Origin: UBA4823 sp034436035
GTDB lineage: Bacteria > Chloroflexota > Anaerolineae > Anaerolineales > UBA4823
Reading direction: 5' to 3'
Assembly (NCBI GenBank): GCA_034436035.1
Contig: DAOTVW010000284.1
Location: forward strand, 1-5,722
Length of the DNA: 5,722 bases
A program made the position numbers and the translations under genes. Below are positions 1 to 5,700 of this stretch, one piece after another; within the stretch, counting starts at the first letter, position 1, and every line of letters starts with the position of its first letter. Below the pieces are notes generated by a model. It made no database searches and was not told the origin of the DNA. It worked only from the letters and a program-made list of their open reading frames with translations.

Positions 1-1717
1 TGCCGCGCTTTTGTTTTTCGAGCAATTTTTTCTTGCGGGTGATGTCGCCTCCGTAACACTTTGCTAAGACGTCTTTGCGCAAGGCTTTTACGTTGGCGCG
101 CGAGATAACCCGTCCCGCCGCATAAGCTTGGATGGGGACAACAAATAATTGGCGGGGGATGATGTCTTTCAGTTTGGAGATAATGGCTTGCCCTTTGTGA
201 TAGGCATCATCGCGATGGACAATGGTGGCAAAAGCGTCAACCGGTTCATCATTGACCAAAATTTCCAACTTAACCAGGTCGTCCGCCCGGTATTCCTTGA
301 AATGATAATCCATGGATGCATAGCCGCGCGTGCGCGATTTTAATTGGTCAAAGAAATCGACGATAATTTGGGAAAGCGGGATCTCAAAGATGAGCTGTAC
401 TCGATTGGGCGCTGGGTATTCCTGGGTGATGAAATCCCCATGGCGTTTGGTAGCCAAGTCCATAACGGTGCCGTAATATTCAGTTGGCGTGATGATTTCA
501 AGCGTCATCCAGGGTTCGCGAATTTCTTGGATTTGCGCTTCATCGGGCAATTCAGCTGGAGAATGGATGCGAATGACTTCGCCACTGCGCAGGACGATTT
601 CGTATTCCACCGAAGGTGCAGTGACAATGATATCCAGGTCATATTCACGTTCGAGGCGTTCCTGGATGATCTCCATGTGAAACATGCCTAAAAAGCCGCA
701 GCGAAAGCCAAAATTAAGCGCTTGGGAGGTTTCTGGTTCGAAAGTCAGAGAGGCGTCATTGAGCTGTAATTTCTCCAAAGCTTCTTTGAGGTCTTCATAG
801 TCTTCATTTTCCACCGGATAAATGCCAGCAAAGACCATAGGTTTGGGGTGACGGTAACCGGGCAGGGCTTCTGCCGCTGGTTGTATGGCATTGGTAATCG
901 TATCTCCCACCCGGCAATCATGGACGGTTTTCAATCCCGTGGCGACATATCCGACTTCGCCGGCGCTGAGTTCTGCAACCGGGCGTAGATCCGGTGCAAA
1001 GATGCCAATTTCGACCGGCTTGACTTCTACGCCGCTTGCCATCAAACGCAGCGTATCATTTGGTGTGATTTTACCTTCGACAATGCGCACATACGCCACC
1101 ACCCCTTTGTAGGGATCATAGTGTGAGTCAAATATGAGCGCCTGCAATGGCGCGTTCTCATCCCCTTTCGGTGGGGGTATTTGTTGGACAATCGCCTCTA
1201 AAACCTGTTCGACATTGGTGCCTTCTTTGGCGGAAATGCGCAGGATTTGATCGGCAGGCGTTCCCAACAGATTGCTGATATCCTGGGCGACTTCGTCGGG
1301 ATGGGCAGAGAGTAGATCTATTTTGTTGATTACCGGAATGATTTCTAAATCGGCTTCGAGTGCCAAGTACAGGTTTGCCAGCGTTTGTGCTTCGATTCCC
1401 TGTGTGGCATCCACCACCAGGAGCGCTCCTTCGCAGGCGTTTAAGGCGCGGCTGACCTCGTAACCAAAGTCAACATGCCCAGGAGTATCAATGAGATTAA
1501 GTTCATATTGTTGTCCATCCTGGGCAGTATAGCTCATCCGCACGGCTGAAGCTTTGATGGTCACACCCTTTTCGCGTTCCAGGTCCATTGAATCTAACAC
1601 TTGCTCGACCATCTCACGTTCCGAGATCGTTCCGGTGAGCTGCAGGAGACGGTCTGCTAAGGTGGATTTACCGTGGTCGATATGAGCAATGATACAAAAA
1701 TTGCGAATGTTTCTCAT
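1..1717 (-). CDS. lepA: Elongation factor 4 (LepA), ribosome-associated translational GTPase; 3' end cut by window edge
   Basis: This gene encodes the conserved GTPase that acts on translating ribosomes in the cytoplasm and has been linked to back-translocation and initiation efficiency. The minus strand reads without interruption from ATG at 1717 to the window edge, giving 572 codons. The N-terminus is MRNIRNFCIIAHIDHGKST. G-motifs are the P-loop AHIDHGKS(T) at residues 11-19, DTPGH at 77-81 with the catalytic-type His81, NKID at 131-134 and SAK at 162-164. The LepA-specific GFLGMFHMEIIQERLERE stretch lies near base 670-700. The last readable residues, ITRKKKLLEKQKRG, are the start of the LepA C-terminal tail. 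E. coli LepA has 599 residues, so about 25-30 are missing outside the window. The start matches the family N-terminus exactly. No good Shine-Dalgarno precedes it. DFGYEV replaces the DFSYEV seen in E. coli, and EKGVTIK replaces ERGITIK; both are conservative. Identification is secure. Confidence 0.97.
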   Translation of the reverse strand, partial: MRNIRNFCIIAHIDHGKSTLADRLLQLTGTISEREMVEQVLDSMDLEREKGVTIKASAVRMSYTAQDGQQYELNLIDTPGHVDFGYEVSRALNACEGALLVVDATQGIEAQTLANLYLALEADLEIIPVINKIDLLSAHPDEVAQDISNLLGTPADQILRISAKEGTNVEQVLEAIVQQIPPPKGDENAPLQALIFDSHYDPYKGVVAYVRIVEGKITPNDTLRLMASGVEVKPVEIGIFAPDLRPVAELSAGEVGYVATGLKTVHDCRVGDTITNAIQPAAEALPGYRHPKPMVFAGIYPVENEDYEDLKEALEKLQLNDASLTFEPETSQALNFGFRCGFLGMFHMEIIQERLEREYDLDIIVTAPSVEYEIVLRSGEVIRIHSPAELPDEAQIQEIREPWMTLEIITPTEYYGTVMDLATKRHGDFITQEYPAPNRVQLIFEIPLSQIIVDFFDQLKSRTRGYASMDYHFKEYRADDLVKLEILVNDEPVDAFATIVHRDDAYHKGQAIISKLKDIIPRQLFVVPIQAYAAGRVISRANVKALRKDVLAKCYGGDITRKKKLLEKQKRG

Positions 1718-1736
1718 CTTAATGTGATAAAGTATA
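1718..1736 (-). promoter_or_regulatory. Possible lepA -10 element with a very short leader
   Basis: On the minus strand TATACT (1736-1731) lies 13 bases before the lepA ATG. It matches five of six positions of the TATAAT consensus. If it is used, transcription would begin roughly six bases before the ATG. That would leave a nearly leaderless message, which fits the absence of a purine-rich ribosome binding site. No recognisable -35 hexamer sits 16-18 bases upstream, so this is a weak call. Confidence 0.28.
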
Positions 1737-1779
1737 ACCGATTTTTATTCGGGTTAGGGCATTAAGGTTTTAAGGGCTC

Positions 1780-1810
1780 GCCCCCATCTTCTGCTTTTTG
1801 AGATGGGGGC
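1780..1810 (-). terminator. Perfect 10-bp GC-rich hairpin between the transferase gene and lepA
   Basis: GCCCCCATCT (1780-1789) pairs without mismatch with AGATGGGGGC (1801-1810) around an 11-base loop. It begins 35 bases after the stop of the minus-strand transferase gene, the expected place for a terminator of that operon. The minus-strand sequence after the stem is GAGCCCTTAAAACC, which lacks a real T tract, so it is not a textbook rho-independent terminator. The heptamer GGGCTCG appears on both sides (1774-1780 and 1807-1813). It could instead be a small palindromic repeat or a message-stabilising 3' stem. Confidence 0.45.
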
Positions 1811-1844
1811 TCGGGAGAGGGGATTGGGAGGAGAGGCTGAAAAT

Positions 1845-2879
1845 TTATCTTAATTCTCGGAAATAATTGAATTTAGGTTTTGCTTGCAATTTAAGATTTA
1901 TACTTTCTTTTTTGAGGCTCTGTTTATTCAATAAATCCATACAAATTGAAGCTATTTGTTGCCCTGACTTACCACCATTTTGGAGCGGTAACAGCTTTTT
2001 TATCGCCTCAAGGTCTAAATAAGAGTAAACTTTCTTGCCAAGTAGCAGACCCACCAGGGTTACTGTGGAATATTGCGTAATGAGAACGGCGCAATTTGCA
2101 ATCATGGGGTAAATGTTCCCCTCAGTTAATATCAAAGCCTCGGGCAGGATGCGAGTTATTTCAAAGATAGCCCGTTTTTTATTCTCATTAGGATGAAGTT
2201 TTAAAATAATTGGTGTGTCACCGGCTATCTTTTTGACATTCTTGAGGAAGGCAATTCTGTTATCCGGCTTGAATGTTTCTCTGGCGCTTGAGGTTGCAAC
2301 GAGAATATAATCCCTAAAGGGGAAATTGTTCTCGCGCCAAACTTCTACATTATCAAAATTTGGGATTCCTGTGACGATCATTTTATGAGGTTTAACGCCT
2401 TTGCGAATAAAGAAATCCCGATAACCTTCGGATGCAACGAAAAAATACTCGTATTGATCGGATAAACCAGTCGCTGCCGTATTTGCGAGATAGCGGGGAA
2501 GTTTGAGGTACTTTATCAATGAATACATCCAGGTTTCGTCTTCCATGATACCCTCTTGTACTAAAACCATTGGTGTATCGCGAAAGATTTTTTGTGTGAT
2601 CAAATCCGTGCATGTAACAATTAAGTCATATTTTCTTGCTTTGCCGTTTTCATCGAGGGGCAAGTTATTTTTTCTAATGTATTCAAGGGTGTTATCGCGG
2701 TGAGATCCACCGAGAATAGTGAAATTTAATAACCCAATTTTTGCTAACCAACCGAGAAAACCATCCGCAAAGAAGGGTGTGAAATAGCTATTACACCCTG
2801 GCATGCTCGTGGATATTTGGTGCATCATCATTGTTTGATTGAGGGAACCGCAGATAAAGAGAACGTTTTTATTCATCAT
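1845..2879 (-). CDS. GT-B-like glycosyl/glycerophosphotransferase-type protein
   Basis: The product is about 344 residues and probably a cytoplasmic or membrane-associated transferase for surface polysaccharide or teichoic-acid-like polymer synthesis. I infer this from resemblance only. Numbered from the ATG at 2879, a Rossmann-like N-terminus (NKNVLFICGSLNQT) is followed by VLVQEGIMEDE at about 105-115, VTGIPNFD at about 169-176, ILKLHPNE at about 225-232 and LITQYSTVTLVGLLLGKKV at about 266-284. The order 'HPxE, then S/T-rich loop, then xxxGKxV' is typical of the CDP-glycerol glycerophosphotransferase, capsule synthesis and UDP-GlcNAc 2-epimerase-like GT-B superfamily. There is no signal peptide or clear membrane helix. 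An upstream ATG at 2948 would overlap the PHP gene by 58 bases and add non-family residues, so the paired ATGs at 2879/2876 are preferred. They lie 11 bases after the PHP stop, with no clear Shine-Dalgarno, suggesting translational coupling. The gene is visibly AT-richer than lepA. The substrate is unknown. Confidence 0.6.
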   Translation of the reverse strand: MMNKNVLFICGSLNQTMMMHQISTSMPGCNSYFTPFFADGFLGWLAKIGLLNFTILGGSHRDNTLEYIRKNNLPLDENGKARKYDLIVTCTDLITQKIFRDTPMVLVQEGIMEDETWMYSLIKYLKLPRYLANTAATGLSDQYEYFFVASEGYRDFFIRKGVKPHKMIVTGIPNFDNVEVWRENNFPFRDYILVATSSARETFKPDNRIAFLKNVKKIAGDTPIILKLHPNENKKRAIFEITRILPEALILTEGNIYPMIANCAVLITQYSTVTLVGLLLGKKVYSYLDLEAIKKLLPLQNGGKSGQQIASICMDLLNKQSLKKESINLKLQAKPKFNYFRELR

Positions 2880-2890
2880 AGCGATGTAAA

Positions 2891-3637
2891 TTAAATAATC
2901 ACTTTCACACGGCCAAGACGCATGGGTTGAAGCGGGTTTGGATTCCATCTAGCCCACCCAACTTTCTTCAAAAGGAAGAATTTAAGCCATGTTGGGATTA
3001 CCAGCGATGGAGTGGCATGAGCAATACAAATCGCTTTTGTTTGGTGGTTTTCCAATGCCACCCGCAAGTCCATTGCCGTGTTACCTTCGAATTCGGTCAT
3101 CCCATAGCCGATGGTTTGTAAAACATGTGAGTCACTGTTTGCGACCGAGGCAACGGGCAAAAGCTCGGCTAGAATTGTTGCTAAGAAATTGCTGCTCTGG
3201 TGGAATAAACCTCCATTAATCGCTTCTATACCAACGAGGATTCTAGCTATTTCTGGAATTCGAAGAGCCTTAATGATGGTATCTGCTGAAAGGCTGTGGG
3301 CGCCAGCCGCCATGGGATGAGCAGCAATACAAATACCGCCGAGTTCCCCAACATAACGTACTGTCTCAACTAAAGGCATTCCAGCAGGGATTTTTTCGCG
3401 AATATACAATGCTAACAAATGTCCATCTGCAGTAGAAACTTCGCTACCGGTTACCACTTCAATCCCATAATTATGAGCAATTTGTTCAGCCCTTAATGCG
3501 CCGATAATTTCATCGTGATCGGTAATAGCGATGACATTTAATTTTGTTTCCTCAGCGGTGTATTTTAATATTGCTGAAAGCGTTGCGGTTCCGTCCCAGC
3601 TGTGAATTGAATGAATGTGTAAATCCGAAAGCCCCAT
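2891..3637 (-). CDS. PHP-domain metal-dependent phosphoesterase
   Basis: This 248-residue protein is close to the usual size of a stand-alone PHP domain. The family binds two or three metal ions and hydrolyses phosphoester bonds; members act on nucleotides, histidinol phosphate and other small phosphates. The expected metal-binding motifs occur in order: DLHIHS (His7, His9), TDHDE (His41, Asp42), GSEVS (Glu66), AAHP (His107) and NSDSH (Asp169, His171). It has no signal peptide or membrane segment, so it is predicted to be cytosolic. The start at 3637 is supported by AAGGAG (3650-3645) seven bases upstream. It is the first gene of a probable two-gene operon with the GT-B-like transferase 11 bases downstream, which suggests it processes a sugar- or nucleotide-phosphate linked to that pathway. 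The substrate cannot be read from sequence. The family assignment is strong. Confidence 0.88.
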   Translation of the reverse strand: MGLSDLHIHSIHSWDGTATLSAILKYTAEETKLNVIAITDHDEIIGALRAEQIAHNYGIEVVTGSEVSTADGHLLALYIREKIPAGMPLVETVRYVGELGGICIAAHPMAAGAHSLSADTIIKALRIPEIARILVGIEAINGGLFHQSSNFLATILAELLPVASVANSDSHVLQTIGYGMTEFEGNTAMDLRVALENHQTKAICIAHATPSLVIPTWLKFFLLKKVGWARWNPNPLQPMRLGRVKVII

Positions 3638-3663
3638 TTTTTTTCTCCTTTCCCTTATGTTTT

Positions 3664-3693
3664 ATCATACCAACTTTAATGCTCAATCAACAA
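3664..3693 (-). promoter_or_regulatory. Probable promoter of the PHP/transferase operon
   Basis: On the minus strand TTGTTG (3693-3688) is followed after 18 bases by TATGAT (3669-3664). The -10 is preceded by TGG, giving an extended -10 (TGGTATGAT). Transcription would start near 3657, leaving a leader of about 20 bases that contains the AAGGAG ribosome binding site at 3650-3645. The -10 matches five of six consensus positions and the -35 three of six. Confidence 0.5.
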
Positions 3694-3704
3694 GTGTTTA
3701 TCTT

Positions 3705-3837
3705 TTCTTTACCAATTGATAGGATTTATTAATCAAATGTGTAAGATGTTAAGAGATGTAAAGATATGTGAACGAATTGATTTGTTCTTTACCTTTTTCG
3801 TGTAAAATAAAATCATTATTGCCAAGCGGTCTTTACC
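3705..3837. repeat. Recurring TCTTTACC / GTAAAGA motif in the divergent promoter region
   Basis: TTCTTTACC occurs at 3705-3713 and 3785-3793, TCTTTACC at 3830-3837, and the inverted form GTAAAGA at 3758-3764. AATTGAT accompanies two of these sites (near 3714 and 3775). The copies surround the probable promoters of both divergent genes. They could be operator half-sites of a shared regulator, or chance in an AT-rich stretch; spacing is irregular. Confidence 0.35.
3782..3808 (+). promoter_or_regulatory. Possible promoter of the diguanylate cyclase gene
   Basis: TTGTTC (3782-3787) and TAAAAT (3803-3808) are separated by 15 bases, slightly short for a sigma-70-type promoter. A second TAAAAT overlaps at 3808-3813. 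The leader to the ATG would be about 35 bases and contains the GAGGAGG ribosome binding site (3839-3845). The TCTTTACC motif overlaps the spacer, so a regulator bound there could block or modulate this promoter. Confidence 0.3.
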
Positions 3838-3849
3838 TGAGGAGGACCT

Positions 3850-5292
3850 ATGACTTTATTAGAGAGTGAGGATCATTACCTAACCTTGTTCGAATATGCG
3901 CCAATCTCCATGTGGGAAGAAGATTTCAGCGGAATCAAACACCGCTTTCAAGAATTACAGCAGCGCGGTATTCAATCTCTGGCGGAATATATGCAAGACC
4001 ATCCAGAGTTTATCGACGCATGTATGCGGGATATTGTGGTCAAGAGGGTCAATCAACAAACTTTATCTCTATTTAAAGCGAAAACCCAAGCCGATTTGAT
4101 TGCGAACCTCGATAGGGTATTTCGCGATAATATGCGCCAGCATTTCGCAAGCGAATTGATGGCATTATGGCAAGGCGAAAGCAGTTGGACTGGGGAAGGG
4201 GTGAACTACACTCTGGCTGGGGATGCACTGGATATCCGCATGTCCCTGCGAGTTATTCCGCAAGCTGAGCAAGATTGGTCACAGGTGCTGATTACGCTAG
4301 AGGATATTACTGACCGCAAAAACGCCGAACGGCGTTTTGAAAGCCTGTTTGAGGCATCGCCCATTTCCCTCTGGGAAGAAGATTGGAGCGGCATCAAGGA
4401 GTTCTTTGATGAGCTTCGCACACAGGGTGTGACGAATTTGGTAGCATATCTGCATCAGCACCCGGATGCCGTTGCACAATGTATGGGCAAAATTAGAGTG
4501 GTGAATGTTAACCAGAAAACGGTCGATCTCTTGAAAGCAGAGTCGAAGGAAAAATTATTAGATAACTTGGATAAAGTATTCCGCGATGAGATGGGCAAAC
4601 ACTTTGCAAGAGAATTGGAAGATTTATGGAAAGGCGTGCTATGTTATGAGCGCGAGGGAATAAATTATACATTGACCGGTGAGCCAGTTAACATTCAGCT
4701 AACCGTGAGGGTGATGCCGGGTTATGAAGAGACTTTCAAGTGGGTGTTGGTTTCGTTGCAAGATATTACCGCCCGGAAAAAAGCGGAGGAATATTTACGC
4801 TACCTTGGCACGCATGATGTGATGACCGGTGTATATAATCGAACTTATTTTGAAGATATTCTGCGCGAATTGGAGCTCGAACGGCGCGATCCTATCAGTG
4901 TCATTGTCGCTGATTTGAATGGCCTGAAGCAGGTCAATGACACCATGGGCCACCAGGCCGGCGATGAGCTGATCCGTCGGGCGGCGGAGGTATTACGCGC
5001 CAGCGGCAATCCTGGGGATGTGGTTGCCCGCATTGGAGGGGATGAATTTGTCTTGGTCATGCCAAATGCAACGGAAAAGGAATGCGAAAAGAGCATCAAG
5101 CACATTAACTCGCTCATTGAATTAAATAATAAGTATTACGACCATGCCCCGCGATTAAGTATTGCGCTTGGAGCAGCTACCAGCGTGCCGGGCATTCCAT
5201 TAGAAAAAGTGATTAGTCTGGCTGACGATGCGATGTATAAAGCAAAGGGGTTGTACTATCATCGCCGCAAAGAAGACCGCGAGGGGGATTAA
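3850..5292 (+). CDS. Diguanylate cyclase with two tandem PAS-like sensor modules (PAS-PAS-GGDEF)
   Basis: This 480-residue protein should make cyclic di-GMP from two GTP. Residues about 13-160 and 166-313 are two copies of one sensor module, about 49% identical by hand alignment (72 of 148) with no gap at an offset of 153 residues. Each opens with APIS/SPIS-x-WEEDxSGIK, has HP, CM and VNQ motifs, and ends in a typical PAS exit, DIT-x-RKxAE. The segment between the WEED motif and VNQ looks like a helical insertion in a PAS fold. The GGDEF domain begins at HDVMTGVYNR (322-331) and shows metal-binding Asp355, guanine-contacting-type Asn363/Asp364, GHQAGD (367-372), GGDEF (396-400) and the ADDAMYKAKG signature. 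It looks catalytically intact. The inhibitory I-site RxxD is NPGD (387-390), so the arginine is absent. There is no signal peptide or membrane helix, so sensing is probably cytosolic. The ATG at 3850 follows GAGGAGG by four bases. The gene is divergent from the PHP operon. Confidence 0.93.
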   Translation: MTLLESEDHYLTLFEYAPISMWEEDFSGIKHRFQELQQRGIQSLAEYMQDHPEFIDACMRDIVVKRVNQQTLSLFKAKTQADLIANLDRVFRDNMRQHFASELMALWQGESSWTGEGVNYTLAGDALDIRMSLRVIPQAEQDWSQVLITLEDITDRKNAERRFESLFEASPISLWEEDWSGIKEFFDELRTQGVTNLVAYLHQHPDAVAQCMGKIRVVNVNQKTVDLLKAESKEKLLDNLDKVFRDEMGKHFARELEDLWKGVLCYEREGINYTLTGEPVNIQLTVRVMPGYEETFKWVLVSLQDITARKKAEEYLRYLGTHDVMTGVYNRTYFEDILRELELERRDPISVIVADLNGLKQVNDTMGHQAGDELIRRAAEVLRASGNPGDVVARIGGDEFVLVMPNATEKECEKSIKHINSLIELNNKYYDHAPRLSIALGAATSVPGIPLEKVISLADDAMYKAKGLYYHRRKEDREGD

Positions 5293-5301
5293 TAATTAGA
5301 G

Positions 5302-5327
5302 TTGCAATTACTTTATCTCTATTGCAA
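5302..5327. repeat. Inverted repeat TTGCAAT-N12-ATTGCAA just after the cyclase stop
   Basis: TTGCAAT (5302-5308) and ATTGCAA (5321-5327) are perfect complements separated by 12 bases, and the first arm begins 10 bases after the TAA stop. The stem is AT-rich and no T run follows, so it is a poor terminator. It may be a 3' message stem or a protein binding site for a promoter further downstream. Confidence 0.4.
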
Positions 5328-5368
5328 GAGCACTTTAGGTATCAGTAAGAACGGCTAGCTTGTGAAAC

Positions 5369-5437
5369 TATCTCTTGGCAGGCGCTGGTCATCGTGAGAT
5401 TCGGCTATATCGCCGAAAGGCGGCATTTGAAGAGATA
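5369..5437 (+). other. Possible structured RNA: 8-bp closing stem with competing internal hairpins
   Basis: TATCTCTT (5369-5376) pairs perfectly with AAGAGATA (5430-5437), enclosing 53 bases. Inside, TTCGGC/GCCGAA (5400-5405 with 5412-5417) forms a 6-bp hairpin. It is mutually exclusive with CGCC-GAAA-GGCG (5411-5422), which has a GNRA-type loop. GGCG at 5381-5384 could also pair with CGCC at 5411-5414. Such alternatives inside a closed stem occur in regulatory RNAs. I could not match it to a known riboswitch class. Strand is taken from the direction of the cyclase gene and the downstream terminator. Confidence 0.35.
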
Positions 5438-5451
5438 ATGACATTGAACAA

Positions 5452-5478
5452 TATCATGCATAGGTTTTATGCGTGATA
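5452..5478 (+). repeat. 11-bp hairpin with a 5-base loop
   Basis: TATCATGCATA (5452-5462) pairs with TATGCGTGATA (5468-5478) through ten Watson-Crick pairs and one G-T wobble around the loop GGTTT. The wobble favours a plus-strand RNA role over a DNA-binding palindrome only weakly. No T tract follows directly, so it is not itself a terminator. Confidence 0.45.
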
Positions 5479-5523
5479 ATAAACCGTCCACGATTATTAC
5501 AAGCATGCGCGAATAGAGTCATC

Positions 5524-5620
5524 ATTCGTTGATTCGTTGCCCATTCGTGGGCGGTTTTTTTTAGCAAATCGCCAGAATAACTTGTAATGTTCGTTAATTG
5601 CATATTCGTTGTGCTCGTTG
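5524..5620. repeat. Cluster of ATTCGTTG-like direct repeats
   Basis: ATTCGTTG occurs in tandem at 5524-5531 and 5532-5539, and again at 5604-5611. Close variants are ATTCGTGG (5543-5550), GTTCGTTA (from 5589) and CTCGTTG (5614-5620). Part of the cluster forms the terminator stem. Repeats of this ATTCGT style are, from memory, scattered in intergenic DNA of several environmental bacterial groups, so this may be a degenerate dispersed repeat. Confidence 0.45.
5537..5562 (+). terminator. Rho-independent terminator
   Basis: GCCCA (5539-5543) and TGGGC (5548-5552) form a perfect stem capped by the stable tetraloop TTCG, extendable by two T-G wobbles. It is followed by GG and eight consecutive T residues (5555-5562). 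This is a classic intrinsic terminator on the plus strand. It lies about 245 bases after the cyclase stop, so the transcript it ends either has a long 3' untranslated region or is a separate small RNA starting downstream of the cyclase. Confidence 0.8.
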
Positions 5621-5650
5621 TAAACTCTGCGAAGCCCTCTCCCTGCTGGG

Positions 5651-5700
5651 CTGGAGATTGCTTCAGTCGCAAAATACGCGCTCTCGTATTGACAGATGGC
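5651..5700. repeat. Probable decayed copy of a GAGATTGCTTC-type dispersed palindromic repeat
   Basis: CTGGAGATTGCTTC, GTCGC, then GCTCTCGTATTGACAGATGG follow each other with a short spacer. This resembles, with substitutions, the family GAGATTGCTTC-GTCGC-...-CTCGCAATGACA that I recall from intergenic DNA of many bacterial genomes. The ATTGACA end would be ATGACA in that family, and the middle has diverged. The match is from memory, not from a search. Confidence 0.45.

Noticed and set aside
149..1463. Several open frames of 60-115 codons on the plus strand
   Set aside because: They lie antisense to lepA, whose minus-strand frame is intact and strongly conserved. Their translations resemble no family and they lack ribosome binding sites.
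2880..2948. Longer N-terminus for the transferase, starting at ATG 2948
   Set aside because: It would overlap the PHP gene by 58 bases, and the added 23 residues have no family-like character. The ATGs at 2879/2876 immediately precede a typical Rossmann beta-strand.
2392..3320. Open frames on both strands inside the transferase and PHP genes
   Set aside because: They are out-of-frame shadows of genes whose own frames carry recognisable motifs.
4206..5117. Minus-strand open frames opposite the diguanylate cyclase
   Set aside because: The cyclase frame contains complete PAS-like and GGDEF motifs. The antisense translations are low-complexity, Ser/Arg-rich shadows.
5340..5440. Cyclic di-GMP (GEMM), SAM or other known riboswitch
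   Set aside because: I compared the segment with the conserved cores I remember, including the GEMM-I receptor stems and the SAM-I core. None matched, and the element lies downstream rather than upstream of the visible gene.
5524..5620. CRISPR array
   Set aside because: The repeats are only 7-8 bases with irregular spacing. No uniform spacers of CRISPR size and no cas genes are present.
5454..5672. 72-codon minus-strand open frame
   Set aside because: It runs through the terminator, the TTCGTTG repeats and the decayed dispersed repeat. Its sequence (for example HEWATNQ) is simply the translation of those repeats, and no ribosome binding site is seen.
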